The notes beneath the pieces were generated by a model that did not search any database, had not been told where the DNA came from, and was given only the letters and a program-made list of their open reading frames with translations. A stretch of DNA of 64,000 bases, taken from Sistotremastrum niveocremeum HHB9708. Its lineage: Eukaryota; Basidiomycota; Agaricomycetes; Sistotremastrales; Sistotremastraceae. Of this stretch, positions 1 to 13,327 are shown one piece after another; positions within the stretch are counted from its first letter, which is position 1, and each line of letters opens with the position of its first letter. Made by a program: the position numbers and the translations under genes. The stretch spans positions 124,001 through 188,000 of the forward strand of contig KV419401.1 of NCBI GenBank assembly GCA_001630475.1, in the 5' to 3' direction.

Positions 1-2
1 TA

Positions 3-1211
3 TACCTGACATGGCCCTCGAAAATAGTGGATCTCTACCTGCAGCGCTCACGCATCCTCGATACCGAACGTTCCAATCTCACTATTCGACTCGATACGCG
101 CGAATCAGGCTCGTCTCACAGAAAGGCGAAATTGGAACGGTGGACAAAATTTCTCAGGCAGGAGATGAGCAATATTCAGCAGCTGGAGTTGAAAGCGCAC
201 TGCGAAGACAGCAACAGTGAGCTTCTCAAAGCCGTTGATATACCCGCACCTCGTCTGCAGTCATTCACCCTCCATCTCGATACTGGCATGGACTCCATCC
301 GGAGTATGTTCGATCGCCAGGCACCTCTCCTTCGCACCGCACGCCTTTATACCGACGTCCCACACGATTTATCCCCCTTCCCTGTTCTGCAACAGCTCTG
401 GCTGAGAGTAGGGGCTGATAATGCAGCGGGGGTTCTCGAAACACTCCGGAACGCCCCCATGCTCAAAGAGATCACTATAGTCGGAGCATCTGATCTTATC
501 GACCTACCGGTGCCTCTAAATCCTCGCCACCCCATTCAATTGCCGGCATGTTCTGCCCTGGCAATCAAGAGCATGACATCATGTTGGGTCCGATACATCA
601 TCTCCAATGTTGTGTGTCCCCAACTGGAGTGCCTTGATGTTTGCGAAGGCTTGGCTTCTGCGCCAGATAATCCATTTCTCGTGTCCATCTTCGCTACTCT
701 CCCATTACTCTCCTCATTGTACCGCTCGGTACCTGCTGAGCACAAGATGACGCCTGTGTACTTAAAACTCCATCAACATCAGTTCATCGTCAACATACCA
801 GGCTATCGATTCGAAACCAACTGGAATGTCTTTTTCAGGAATGACACCGTGAAGCTCGTTGATACGATCAGTAGTGCAATCGTCGCGCTCATGACGTCCT
901 TGGAACTCGAACCCGATGCGCTCACGATTGACAATTGCATTGCAAGGCCACGCAGAGATCGGCACGCTCCTCTGTTCCTGGTGAAGGCAGACCTTCACCG
1001 TGTCTTGCACCAAATTTTTCCTACTTTCTCTCCAGTGAGAGGCCTCAGCATCATGGGCTCAGTCACTCTGGTTTCACCAGCGATTCTCTCTCGTCAAACC
1101 AATCTGCCTAATCTCTCCATCGTGTGGGTCTCCCGAAAGCTCAACAAATCCAATGTGGAGGCGTTGAACAAGAGGATCACAACAAGGCAATTGCGCTTTG
1201 TGTATTGTTGA
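3..1211 (+). CDS. F-box/LRR-like protein, 3' part (5' end outside window)
   Basis: The reading frame is open from the window edge to a stop at 1211, so the N-terminus is missing. About 400 residues are visible. They begin with a Trp-containing segment followed by IVDLYLQRSR and a run of alternating hydrophobic residues (LTIRLD, IQQLELKAH, LQSFTLHLD), which is the style of the leucine-rich C-terminal half found in the large F-box families of Agaricomycetes. The F-box itself would lie upstream of the window. By family knowledge such proteins are substrate receptors of SCF ubiquitin ligases and their targets are usually unknown. No intron is needed in the visible part. The assignment rests on overall style rather than a diagnostic motif; an unrelated LRR-like protein is possible. 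Confidence 0.55.
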   Translation, partial: YLTWPSKIVDLYLQRSRILDTERSNLTIRLDTRESGSSHRKAKLERWTKFLRQEMSNIQQLELKAHCEDSNSELLKAVDIPAPRLQSFTLHLDTGMDSIRSMFDRQAPLLRTARLYTDVPHDLSPFPVLQQLWLRVGADNAAGVLETLRNAPMLKEITIVGASDLIDLPVPLNPRHPIQLPACSALAIKSMTSCWVRYIISNVVCPQLECLDVCEGLASAPDNPFLVSIFATLPLLSSLYRSVPAEHKMTPVYLKLHQHQFIVNIPGYRFETNWNVFFRNDTVKLVDTISSAIVALMTSLELEPDALTIDNCIARPRRDRHAPLFLVKADLHRVLHQIFPTFSPVRGLSIMGSVTLVSPAILSRQTNLPNLSIVWVSRKLNKSNVEALNKRITTRQLRFVYC

Positions 1212-2572
1212 ATTCATGAATGGAGTTAGGGCGACATAGCAACTATAGACAGGACTAGTGCGCAGTTGTTTCTTCATCTTTTACAATCCTATGCACGTTC
1301 ACTGTCATCTCAATTCAACGTTGTTTTGTACCGAAGCCGAAGACTGTGTTGGCTGAATTTCCGACCGTCCCTATATGCCATGACTGGATCAATAGGAAGG
1401 GGCAAAAAAAGGGTGTCGTTCGGATCTTGTGTCTTAGCATGAACACCTGTCTCACGGCCCATCAACAGAAGTAATGGGAAGGTATGACCCTACGGCCATG
1501 TTCCCAAACGTCTCTCACACGTCAACCGGCATTATGCCAGCTCCCTGCGTTCGAGGATGAGAGCCGGTCACTCGAGTGAGTTTTCCATTGCAACTTGGGA
1601 TCTAAGCAACACTGAGCAGGCACCATGACCCAGTACACGAACCTCGTGAGCTTGTTCGATATCACTCTTGTTTTGTTATTCCCTCAATAGCAGGAAATAT
1701 ATGTCAGGTCAAGCAAATCCAAGTACCAGACAAATTTTTGCTGCTCTGAAGCGAGCACCTTCGCTGCGCCTAATGAGCTACGTACACTCAGAAGGACTTC
1801 ATGAAATGTCCAACGCCAGTTGACGAAGTGCACCAGAACACAACGGCCGCAACAGCCATCAGGAGTTTGACGCCGGTTAACCGTCAACTCCCGACTGGTA
1901 TTCGCTTCCGTTGGCCAGTCATATCCGCTCGCGTCCAGAACGTTCGTGCTTGGTTACATGTCTAGGTCTGGCTGCTACTGAGCTTGTGATTGTGTAGAAA
2001 TCCTCTCACCGAGTTGCGTCAGCAATGCTTGCAAATTCTTAAGGCACAAATTGCCGCACAATAACTTCTGGCCAGTGCTTTCAACCGTCGTTAAAAATTG
2101 AATTAAATCAAATCCAGGTTCTTGTAGCTGTGAGCGTTACCATGTAAGAATTTAATGCAGGTCCCACCTTTTTTGTGTGTTTTCACGGCATTTGCGGCTC
2201 CCTTTGGATTTTTGTTGAATATAGCAGACAGGTTCTAATGAATCCACAGCATAGGCCTTCTAATCGTAATTGAAGAGTCCTATTACCTGCTGTGTGACTT
2301 ACAATGAACTGACAGTACGTCAACTGAACGTATCCGTCCACTCACTCACAAGCTCACTCAATTGTGATGGAAGCATCGGAAGCCTTGCTCTGGAGCTTTC
2401 ATAGAGATCTCGACGTGCCGCTCTCCCCATCGCACCCTGTTTCTCACCTCGAGCTGTTGGCCGTAGCTACCGGGACCTGAGAAGCTGGAAATGAAGGACG
2501 GGAATGGACAGATGACTGGGATGGCGTGACCTAGTATCACAAGCATTTAAAACTGGGACAGCCCGTAAAGTG
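1212..2572. other. Intergenic, no gene recognised
   Basis: About 1.36 kb between the F-box-like gene and the lectin TATA box. Only short frames without family features are present on either strand. The right part should contain the lectin promoter. Confidence 0.5.
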
Positions 2573-2580
2573 TATATAAG
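2573..2580 (+). promoter_or_regulatory. TATA box of the lectin gene
   Basis: The string TATATAAG lies about 212 bp before the lectin ATG. A GTAAGC...CAACAG pair at about 2631-2691 could be a 61-bp intron in the 5' leader, which would bring the TATA box to a normal distance from the mature leader. A clear TATA box fits a strongly and developmentally expressed fruit-body protein (inference). Confidence 0.5.
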
Positions 2581-2776
2581 GTGAGCGAGATGGATACATT
2601 GTCACTGCAGTACACCACCTTTCAGTGCACGTAAGCATCCTCCTGAGTTACTATCCTCTCAGCAGTTTTCATTGACTTCTTGTCTCAACAGTCCCATTTT
2701 GCGCCAGCCTTCCAATTAACAACTTCGCTATCCATCAGGTTCGTCCCGCAGCACGTCTTACGCCGACCGCTGATAA

Positions 2777-3223
<447 letters not shown>

Positions 3224-3588
3224 ACTCGAAATGCAGATGATTTTTGTAGTGTCGCTCCCTCATGTATTGCTGTGAAAAAGATCAATGAAAGTCTATGTTT
3301 GTTTGTATGGTTTATTTCTGGGAGAAGCATAAAAATGATCCACCACCGATGGTAGAGATCAACAAGGAGCAAAGAGTTCCCAAAGTACTTCATTAGCTAC
3401 ATAGCAGTCAACGCTTCTACTGAAGAGAACAAGTAAACAGACTGAGGGAGTCAGCATCGCTCACGAATTTGCCCTCGCGGCAACACCCGAACTAACAAGC
3501 GTGTGAACTCTCTGCTGAATATATCCGTCCAAGTCTTCGTCGAAATCATCGCGAGCGGCATGCCGACGATGGATTCGACGTAGATAAA
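3224..3588. other. Convergent intergenic region
   Basis: 365 bp between the 3' ends of the lectin and the tRNA pseudouridine synthase gene. No coding signal; it should hold both 3' UTRs and polyadenylation sites. Confidence 0.5.
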
Positions 3589-5088
3589 TTATTCCTCCTC
3601 GACTGCATCCTCCGCGCCAGCTTTAGCTTGAGTTTTTCGCAGCTTTGCCAACCTCCAACGTTCGTTCGTCTCCTCGATCGGCTCGTTCCTCTCTCGCTTC
3701 AATAATGGGACGTATGCTCCAGTTCTTCGATATTCGCCGCCCCCAATGGGTATATTCAAAACTTGGCCGTTGTGTACGGCTGCAGATCCTCGCGCCAGGG
3801 TGACCGAGCCCGGGTGATATGACAAAGCAGCCTTTAGAAAGTATTCGTCCAGCGTACTTTTGATTAACGACCGTTGGCGTGTCGATTCCAGATGTTGGAG
3901 CAGAATGGTGGGCAGTAGAAGACCTTCAGTATCGCTGCGAGGTTCAGCGCTGGAAAGTGGGGTTTGCCAGTCGACATCTTCTGGACGATATCCACAATCC
4001 CATAGAACCAACGGCAAGCCATCTGCCATCTGATAAACAGGCTTCGTGGCAACAATCTCGATGGCTTCATCCGTTTTCAAAGCTGAAATTGGATGTGAAG
4101 GGTCTGCATTCAAGAGAGAAGACATGACCGAAGGACTTTCCAATCCGCCTCCGATGAGGAACAGAACAGCCATGATGTGTCGTACTTGATTGTATAAGAA
4201 TGCCGTTCCGATGAGATCGAAGACCATCATGTCACTAGACACGGATGATATTTCGGCACGAGAAATAACGCGGCGGAAATTTGTGATCTGTTTGCTGGGG
4301 TCCAGCTTGCAGAGATTTCGAAAGTCATGTTCGCCTAGCAATCGTTGCGTGGCATCCCGCATGGCATCTATATCGAGCCCTGATGGCACGAAGAAATATT
4401 TATAATGACGGAATGCGCAAGAAAATCGGGCGTCGAATGAGTCGGATACTGGTGACCATGCCAGAATCCTGATCGTAGAGGGCAGAACACGGTTTAACAT
4501 GTCGACATAATTTAGTTCTGGCCGTGATGGCAAGTCTGGGGATGTTGCAGGGGTTATAAAGTGAGGGGAAGGTGGGTCTTCGACTTGAGGAGGCGGTGGG
4601 ATCTCGTTCGAAGGATCAATGTCATCGCCGAGCAATGAGAGATCCAATTCTGGAGTTGGTTCAGACTTAACGATCTTCCGTGGTGGGCCAAGTGCACTTC
4701 GAACATGCAGCGAGATGACCTGCCCAGCGGCGCTGACTCCTCGATCCGTTCGCCCACAACGAGACCAACCGCAACCGTCCATTCCGGCCCCTCGATCTAC
4801 CAAGCGCGTTTCTGATAGGGCGTCGAAGATGACTGCCTCAACTGTCGGCAAGGGTGTTGGATCGCTCTGTATGGCAAGTCCATTGTAATGCTCGCCGGCG
4901 TAACAAAATTTGAGAGCGATCTTGCGTCGAGGTTGCATGCTAAAATCAAATGCTTTGACGGGTCGCTTTGGAGGTTTTTTGAGAGCTGGGGATGGAGGAG
5001 TTGGTCGTGCTCTGCCTTCCAGCACAAGTATACGATTGATCAGGTCCTCTCGTGACCAGTCATGGTATGCAGGGGGTGTCGCCGCCAT
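3589..5088 (-). CDS. DEG1: tRNA pseudouridine(38/39) synthase, Pus3/Deg1 type
   Basis: The protein (499 residues from the preferred start) is a TruA-family pseudouridine synthase that would convert U38/U39 of the tRNA anticodon stem-loop. The core shows RRKIALKFCYAGEHYNG, then CGRTDRGVSAAGQV with the catalytic Asp of the GRTDRGVSA motif, and the second half motif FSCAFRHYKYFF followed by FLYNQVRHIM. The Pus3/Deg1 subtype is indicated by the FDFSMQPRRK start of the core and the typical 450-500 residue length; Pus1/Pus2 differ here. A 70-residue acidic and Pro/Ser-rich insertion separates the GRTDRG motif from the next block. An in-frame ATG exists 12 codons upstream (5124), but the family normally starts with a short acidic peptide running into WSREDLI, so 5088 is preferred. 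It is divergent from the LeuRS gene, so the two translation-related genes share a promoter region. Confidence 0.9.
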   Translation of the reverse strand: MAATPPAYHDWSREDLINRILVLEGRARPTPPSPALKKPPKRPVKAFDFSMQPRRKIALKFCYAGEHYNGLAIQSDPTPLPTVEAVIFDALSETRLVDRGAGMDGCGWSRCGRTDRGVSAAGQVISLHVRSALGPPRKIVKSEPTPELDLSLLGDDIDPSNEIPPPPQVEDPPSPHFITPATSPDLPSRPELNYVDMLNRVLPSTIRILAWSPVSDSFDARFSCAFRHYKYFFVPSGLDIDAMRDATQRLLGEHDFRNLCKLDPSKQITNFRRVISRAEISSVSSDMMVFDLIGTAFLYNQVRHIMAVLFLIGGGLESPSVMSSLLNADPSHPISALKTDEAIEIVATKPVYQMADGLPLVLWDCGYRPEDVDWQTPLSSAEPRSDTEGLLLPTILLQHLESTRQRSLIKSTLDEYFLKAALSYHPGSVTLARGSAAVHNGQVLNIPIGGGEYRRTGAYVPLLKRERNEPIEETNERWRLAKLRKTQAKAGAEDAVEEE

Positions 5089-5418
5089 TATTTTTCGTGC
5101 CACCCAGAGAACTCGGTTTCGCATACAACGCCGATGGCGTCAAGGTTATCTGTGATTTATAGAGGAAGACAGCCGTGTCAGTGCAGCACTGGATTCGATG
5201 TCGGCGTGATCGTACATGAAGAGATAGTCGCCGAAAAGAAATCTGACTCCGAAAACCCTCCAACCTGTGCATGTGCTAAGCACGAGTCATAAAGCATATC
5301 ATACTCTGCTGATAGAGGCACAGGGTGAATCACCATACTTGCTATCTACTCTCATCTTACCCGGCATATTGCCTTAAATTCACGATCCCTAACGTTAATC
5401 CCGAGTTATTGCAAGAAA
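5089..5418. promoter_or_regulatory. Shared divergent promoter region PUS3 / LeuRS
   Basis: 330 bp between two start codons on opposite strands. No TATA box is evident. Both neighbours act in tRNA function, so joint regulation is plausible but is inference from layout only. Confidence 0.4.
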
Positions 5419-8400
5419 ATGACCACTGCAAACCCAAACGGCCCTATAGAGCTGGCACAGGTGCATATTCCCGGGCTCTTTTGATGTTCTGGATCTCAAT
5501 CATGATTTTGTTTGAAGACAGGGAAACGAGATTTCCTGCAAGCGTTGGAGAAGAAATACCAGAAACGATGGGCGGATGAAAAACTTTTCGAAGTTGATGC
5601 TCCCCCACCAGAAGAGGGCCTGTCCTACGACGAGTTGCGAGAAAAATATCCTAAATGGCTGGGTACCTTCCCATATCCCTATATGAATGGATCTCTGCAT
5701 TTAGGCCATGCCTTCACGATCTCCAAGATCGAATTCGGTGCAGGATTTGAGCGCATGTTGGGAAAACGTGCCTTGTTTCCTATGGCTTTCCATTGCACAG
5801 GCATGCCGATCAAGGTGATCTCATTACTATCCAACAGAATCTCAGCTGACGGGATCATAGGCCGCCTCTGACAAAATTATACGAGAAATAGAGATGTTTG
5901 GACCCGATTTCGAAAACTATTCAGCAGAAGCTGCAGATCCGAAAGAACCCCTGCCGCCCGCTTCAGGATCAGCAGGTGTCCCTGTAGCCGTCGACAAAGC
6001 GAAGAAGGGAAAGGTCGCCGCGAAAGCAACAGGCTTGACCTACCAATTCCAGATCATGGAATCCATCGGTGTTCCCAGGGCAGAGATCAAAAAGTTTGCC
6101 GACCCCCAATACTGGCTGACATATTTCCCTCCCATTGCCAAAGTATGCACATTACTATTCCTTCCGCACCATGTCTACTGACTCTGGGTCGCAGGAAGAT
6201 AATACAGCATTTGGCGCCCGCATAGATTGGCGCCGATCTTTCATCACCACCGACGCCAATCCGTACTACGATTCTTTCGTTCGTTGGCAAGTCAACAAGC
6301 TGCACAAAATGAACAAAATCAAGTTTGGAGAGCGATACACTATCTACAGTCCCAAGGACGGACAACCTTGTATGGACCATGATCGGCAAGAAGGCGAAGG
6401 TATTGGTCCTCAAGAATACACTGGCGTCAAGATGGAAGTCGTTGAGTGGGGTGCGAAAGCCAAGCCGGAGGTTGAAGGGAAATTCGACGGACGACGCATC
6501 TTCCTGGTCGCAGCGACTTTGCGTCCCGAGACTATGTGGGTTCGGTTCAAGTCTTTCATTTATTCAGCGACTGACCGCAAATTAGGTATGGCCAAACAAA
6601 TTGTTTCGTTGGTACAGCCATTAAATATGGCGTGTTCGCGATCAACGATAAGGAGGCATACGTAATGACTCTGCGTGCCGCTCGCAATATGGCGTACCAG
6701 GGTATCACTGAGAACCGCGGAGAGATCAAACAGATCGGCGAGATCGAAGGCACGAGGCTGATCGGTACCCGAATCAAAGCTCCATTTGCGATCAATCCTG
6801 AGGTTTATGTCTTGCCCATGGACAACGTTCTGGCCACCAAGGTGAATACGACAGCATGGGCAATTTGATCCTATTAATCCGGACTTTTAGGGCACTGGAG
6901 TTGTGACCTCTGTTCCTTCAGATTCTCCCGATGATTTCCAAACATTGACCGACTTGCGCAAGAAGCCTGAATTTTACGGCATCGATCCAAAGTGGGCAGC
7001 CATCGACCCCGTTCCTGTTATCACGACGCCTACCTATGGCGACATGACTGCACCAGCTTTGGTCAAGAAGCTGAAGATCCAGTCGCAGAAGGATACGAAA
7101 CAATTGGCCGAAGCTAAGGAAATCGCATATAAAGAAGGCTTCTACAGTGGCACTATGATCGTTGGCGAATTCAAGGGTCTGAGTGTTCAGGATGCTAAGC
7201 CGAAAGTCCGAGAAAGCATGATCGCGGCTGGAGTCGGCTTTGCATACGCTGAACCGGAAGGCTTGGTGGTCAGCCGTAGTACTGACGAGTGTGTCGTTGC
7301 GCTGATGGATCAGTGGTACTTGGACTACGGAGAGGCCGGCTGGAAAGAAGTCGCATTGAAGTATGTCCTCCTCATTTCCGCTTCTATTTTCGATGCTCAA
7401 TGGGAACCTCAGATTGCTGGGGAAAATGAACACCTACAGTTCGGAAACACGCAATGCCTTCGAGGGTACAATGGCGTGGTTGTATCAGTGGGCCTGTGCG
7501 CGTAGCTATGGCTTGGGTTCAAAGCTGCCTTGGGACCCTAGCTTCTTGGTCGAGAGTTTGAGCGACTCGACGATTTACATGTCATTCTACACGATCGCCC
7601 ACTTGTTGCAAGGTAAACTATTTTCTCCGGTTTCTTATCAAAAATTCTCTAACACGCAGTCTTACAGGTGGTGTGATCGATGGAAGCAAAACAGGTCCTC
7701 TGGGCGTGACACCTGAGCAATTGACCGATGAAGTTTGGGATTATGTCTTGGGTCGAGCGGAGTTGCCATCACCGTCACCGATTGATCCCAAGGCAGCAGC
7801 GACCTTGCGCCACAACTTCCGCTACTTCTATCCCATGGACATCCGATCTTCCGGCAAAGACTTGATCAACAACCATCTGACGTTCTGCATTTATATTCAC
7901 TCGGCATTGTTCCCAGAAAAACTGTGGCCGTTGAGCATGAGGACGAACGGCCATTTGATGTTGAACGGGAAGAAGATGTCGAAGAGCACTGGCAACTTCC
8001 TGACCTTGAAGAATTGCGTCGAGAAATTCGGTGCCGATGCTTCGAGATTGGCATTGGCTGATGCAGGCGATGGGATGGACGACGCTAACTTCGACGAAAA
8101 GAACGCGAACGCGAATATTTTGAGGTTGCACACTTTGATCGATTGGTGTGAGGTGTGTAAATCGGGATTCTCCTTCGGCCTGTCACTGATGAACTGGATA
8201 GGAAATTGCCAAAGAAGAGGCTTCTCTGAGACATGGAAGCAAGGACACTGTTCATGATCGAGTATTCGAAGAAGAAGTGAAGGATCTGATCAACCAGACA
8301 CGTGCTCATTACGATGCGTAAGCCCTTCAACTTGTCGAACGTGCAAATCGTGCTGATCTTACATTTCCAGGACCAATTACAAGGATGCGTTGAAGACCGG

Positions 8401-9203
8401 CTTTTATGAGTTGCAGACGGCACGAGATTGGTATCGAGAAGCTACAGCTGACATTGGAATGCACTCGGACTTGGTCTTCTGGTGGATCCGGATCGCTGCG
8501 TTGATGGTCCTGCCCATCGCACCACATTTCTCCGAGCATATCTGGACGGAAGTTTTGAAGGAGAAGAGCTCTGTTCAATTGGCATTGTGGCCCACGCCCG
8601 AGAAGCCTGTCGATATCGCAGTTCTGGAATCAGGGGCTTACATGCGAGGAACAGTCAAAGCCATCCGCGATGCTGAGCTGTCCTTGACGAAGAAGAAGAG
8701 CAAAGGCAAAGAGGGCGCCTACGACCCCAGTAAACCCAAAGCGCTGCGAATTTTCGTGGCCTCGTCATTCCCGCTGTGGCAGACACAGTGTGTCGACGCC
8801 ATCAAGGAGGCTTATGATGAGAAGACTGGGCAAGTTAACGACGTCCAAGTGAGGGAAACGTTGACAAAGTTGAGCTTGATCAAGGATAAGCGAACAATGC
8901 CTTTTGTTCAAACATTCAAGGTACGAAAACTTCGCACAGAATTTGGCTACTCAATTGATCTTGACATGACAGAAACGCATCGGTCAATTTGGGGCAACAA
9001 CAGCTTTCAAGCGCACACTGCCTTTCTCTGAAGTTTCAGTCTTGAAAGACCTGGTGCCATATTTGAAAAGGACGTTGAATCTGGTGGACGCGGATGTCTG
9101 GTTGACTGAGGATACCGAGGGAAAGACTGGACCTGGCTTCACCCGACACATCATTGATTTGGCTGAACCTGGATCTCCCTCGTTTGAGTACAGGAATGTG
9201 TAA
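5419..9203 (+). CDS. Cytosolic leucyl-tRNA synthetase
   Basis: This is a class I aminoacyl-tRNA synthetase that charges tRNA-Leu in the cytosol, with the archaeal/eukaryotic LeuRS layout. I infer 11 exons. Exon 1 (5419-5460) gives [14 protein letters not shown] and joins in phase at 5518 to [15 protein letters not shown], the usual LeuRS N-terminus. The HIGH motif appears as GSLHLGHAF, the long CP1 editing domain follows with [15 protein letters not shown] (which requires the splice ACT-AT|G-TAT), then YMSFYTIAH, and the KMSKS motif as KKMSKSTGN. The C-terminus ends at FEYRNV. Roughly 1085 residues, normal for a fungal cytosolic enzyme (the mitochondrial form is shorter and bacterial-like). 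All ten introns are short with GT-AG ends. Nothing suggests damage. LeuRS also serves as a leucine sensor for TORC1 in yeast; whether it does so here is not visible. Confidence 0.95.
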
Positions 9204-9380
9204 TGTTAGTTAGAAGAGGTACCATAATAATGTGCAGTTTATCGGCCTTGTATATTTGCGACGTCGACACGCGTATGGTTTCGACTCCGTTCCAGTTTAG
9301 GTCAGGGTTTGCTCCCGGAATGTATGACGTTCAGAGTCAATCCTCAAACCATCTGCCAGGCTAGACCGTGATACGCATTC

Positions 9381-12300
9381 ATGTCTGATACGCTCTCGGT
9401 GGATGAGACGAGCACACCAAGCTCGCCGTACCGATATGCCTACAACATTGGAGACACCCCGAGGCTGGGTCAAATTCAGACCGGACTTCCCGCTGTTGAG
9501 GAGGATGTTCCTGTCCCTTCTTCGCCGCCACCGCCATTCCAACAAAACGTCCCTGCTAACCATACTGTTCCAGTACTGTCATCTCCGACGATACCGCTCA
9601 AGGAGCCCACTCCCTCAGTATTCTCTCGAGCCAGCCGTCTCAAGCATGATCTGCCACCCTATTCAAGCCGTGCGCAAGGTTCTGCAGGCCAATCCAGTCG
9701 TCGAACTGACTCCCTCTCACCCAACAAATTCATCCTTTACGAGAACAAGAGTCGCCTGTATATTGTTGCCTCGAATACCTCCGATTCACGGCACCGAATG
9801 CTCAAGATTGATCGCACATCACAAGAGGAACTCTTGATACACGAGGACGATACAATTTATAGTGGGGTACAAATGAGCAATGTACTCAAGGCATTGAAGA
9901 CAGCGAATACTCATCAAGGTGGCTTGGGGAAAGAGAGGGTGTTCTTTGGGATCGCAGGTATGTGGTTCTTAATCAGCTATGGATGTGGCTCAAGGCCCGT
10001 GTATGAAGGTTTCATCCAATTTACCGCTGGCTGGTACATGATCATTATAACGAAAAGAACCGTCGTCGCCTTATTGGGCGGCCACTACTTATATCATTGC
10101 GAAGCCACCGACATCATCCCAGTCTGCTCGAATCCAAAGATCGAGAAACCTGCAGAGGAGCAACGGTTAGCTTTTCTCAGCCATATATCTCCGAATCATA
10201 ACGATGAATATCCTGTAGCTTGATGAATCTATTCAAGACAGTAGACATGTCCAAGAATTTCTACTTCAGCTATACATATGACATCACGTCAACGCTGCAG
10301 CACAACCTTACAAAATCATGGGTTTCAGATGCCGATGGATGTGCATTCAATGATCGCTTCGCGTGGAACTATCACATGCTCACAGAACACTTTCGTTCGA
10401 AGAGTCATGAAGGCCTTCATTATCATTGGGTCGTCCCTATGATTCACGGGCATGTCGATCAAGCAAGTTCGTATCATATTGTGCGCATATGTATCGTGAA
10501 CATTGACTCTTTTCTAGAACTCACGGTTCTCGGTCGGGTTATCTTCATAACCCTCATCGCGCGACGGTCTAGGCACTTTGCTGGGGCACGTTATCTTACG
10601 CGCGGTGTCAACGATGAGGTAGGCATATTCCTAAAGGCAGAGTCATACAAGTAACGTTGTCACAGGGGAACGTTGCGAATGAGGTTGAAACGGAACAGAT
10701 CGTTTCCGAGGCCTTGACCACATCTTTCTACTCTCCGTCACCCCGAGAGAAATCGGGACAACCTGGCGACAGATGCGCCAACCCTCATTATACAAGCTAT
10801 GTCCAGGTATGCAAGTTCAATGGGATGTGCTCCGTCGGCTAACCATGCAGTTAGTATAGGGGAAGTATTCCGATCTTCTGGTCCCAAGATACGACGAATA
10901 TGAACCCAAAGCCTCCCCTGAAAAGTATGATCCTTATTTTTTTTCGGTGTTTATTTTGACCGCCTGGCTTCCAGTCACCGTCCGCGATCCATTCTTCACA
11001 CCTGCCTCTATGCATTTCGATAACCTTTTCCAGCGGTATGGAGCCCCGATCATGGTGCTCAATTTGATAAAGGTAGTTGTGTGAAGCATTTTTTGAAACA
11101 TCCTCTCATTTTTACCTAGCGAAAAGAGCCTCGAGAGTCCAAACTGCTGCACGAGTATACTCAATGCGTGACCTATCTCAATCAGTTCCTACCCGAAGGA
11201 AAGAAGATCATCTATCGTGCCTGGGATATGTCACAAGCTTATAAGCAGTACGTATGCGACACCGACAAAGTGCTGTTGAGCTAAAGTGATGATACCAGGA
11301 AAACCCAAGATGTCATCAGTTATTTGGAGGATCTGGCCGAAGAGTCCATTCATCTAACAGGCTTCTTTCACTCAGGAGCGGAACCGTACTCCCATGCTCT
11401 CAAAGAGAAAGATAGGTGCGCTAAATCTTTCCGTCTAGATTCACTGGTCGTTGACTCGTCCGCGCAGCATCCCCTACCGCAGTACGATCTCCCTTCAAAA
11501 CGGCATCTGCCGCACCAACTGCGTAGACTGCTTAGACCGAACGAATGCTGCACAGTTCGTCTTCGGAAAGAGAAGCCTCGGTCATCAACTATATGCATTG
11601 GGAGTCATCGACGAGCCCAATCTCGAATTTGATACCGATGCGATCAACATGCTCACGGAGATGTACCACGACCACGGAGACAGTATGTGGCTTCATTACT
11701 TTCCGAATGTATCTGACGCCTTTCATCTTAGCTATTGCACTTCAATACACCGGGAGTGCTCTAGTCAACCGAGTGGAGACTTATCGCCGCATGCCACACT
11801 GGAACAGCCATTCTCGCGACATCATTGAAAACCTTCGCCGCTTCTATGCAAATTCGTTCGTCGACGCCGATAAACAAAGCGCCATCAATCTTTTCTTGGG
11901 CGTCAACGGGCCGAATGCACAGCGTCCCACGTCCATAAAGAGGGGCGGGTATCGGAATTGGTTCCATGAGGAACATCTGGAGCCGCCTTATGAACAGAAA
12001 CAATCGGAGAACTATTTGGACGAAGTGGCGAGGCAAAAGAGTGACTTTTGGCCGGAATATTACCGACCGTGGTTATTCACTTCTCTTGGGAAGCATTTCA
12101 CCTACTCCATGAACAGCACGCTCAAGCTTCCTGGGTACGATTTATTCTAACATCGTCGATGTTCCTGGAGCTAATCGCTTTCTAATAGGAAAACTGCGAA
12201 AGACGTGAACTGTAGTCCGTTCCAACCACGGAATATGCATCCTCCGCGCTTGATCGAAGGCGTCCGCCGATGGATTACTGCTACACCCAGTGGAACGATA

Positions 12301-12794
12301 AAAAAAGAAAACTTACGACCTGAACGACCTATCTTTGATGACGACGACGAAGGCGAGGGTGAAATCGAGGAGCCCATAGTCCCTCGGAAACCTTTTCAAC
12401 TTTCCACGGCCACACTGGTTCCTTTATTGCTCAAACCACAAGTAGCGGAGAAAGAAGTAGACGAATATCAAAGGTCGGTCTCTCTCCCCATCCATCAAAC
12501 GCATATCGTAACTCCGTCTTCAGATATATCGAAGACCTCCATCCACCGCTCAAAGAAGACGTAGAAGATTACCAAACAGCCGTCCGATTAGCAACAGGCG
12601 ACGAACGATCTTCCCGATCAGAAAGACAGCGGGAAGCTGTGAAAGATGATTTACGACTATATGACGATTATGTGAAAGGACGAAGAGGGCTTTTAAGCTT
12701 GAGGCCTGGGGGGCTGCTCAGAGAAGAGCCGTCGTCGTTGACGCATCCTCATGAATATTATGAGAAGTGGCTTGGGAGTGGACTTTCGTTGTAG
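9381..12794 (+). CDS. FIG4: Sac-domain polyphosphoinositide phosphatase, Fig4 type
   Basis: The gene encodes a Sac1-like phosphatase expected to remove the 5-phosphate of PI(3,5)P2 on the vacuole together with Vac14 and Fab1. After a Pro/Ser-rich N-terminal tail of about 110 residues, [15 protein letters not shown] and LKIDRTS start the Sac domain in the manner of Fig4. The catalytic CX5R loop is present as [12 protein letters not shown], followed by [16 protein letters not shown] and by [12 protein letters not shown]. The C-terminal part contains the Fig4-type tail with FWPEYYRPW and an acidic [13 protein letters not shown] stretch, ending at GLSL. I count about ten short introns. Sac1 itself would have C-terminal membrane helices, which are absent, and synaptojanin would carry an inositol 5-phosphatase domain, also absent. 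It lies 178 bp downstream of LeuRS on the same strand. Confidence 0.9.
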
Positions 12795-13327
12795 GATTTA
12801 ATACTTTGTACTCGTATTATTTTTATTGGTCTCTTTCTTCGTCTTTCGGCATATGCATTACTTCCGTGTCGCCGCGTATCGCTGCGATGTTCCACTACGC
12901 GATGTCGACGACACCACCGGAGACAGCTCAGTTCCAGACGGATGTTTATCTCGCCCGAGATCTGCATCGATCGCGATGGATCTGACTCGACGAGTGATAT
13001 CATGCATGTCAGTCCGAAAGTCTGAAAGCTTATCTGCTCAGGGGCTTTGACCCTTCAGGGCTTTCACCGACTCCAGTCGTCGATCATTGCATCGGTCGTC
13101 AACTAAGGGTCATTTGATTTGAGCTCGAGAAAATACTACGATACAGCGAATTCGAAACGTCAGCGTCGCTAAACTAAACTAAAGTAAGGAAGGGTCGAAG
13201 AGAGAAAGTAAAAGAAAAGAGACATAATTGTCCATATCAAGTGTCCTATCACGTTCAGCGTCCTTGAATCAGGAGTCGTGTCAGCAAGAAAAGCAGTCGT
13301 CAAAAGCAAAATAAAAGCGTCCAGCGT
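12795..13327. other. Convergent intergenic region
   Basis: 533 bp between the 3' ends of FIG4 and the first deacetylase gene. No coding signal is recognised. The middle part is A-rich, compatible with 3' UTRs. Confidence 0.45.
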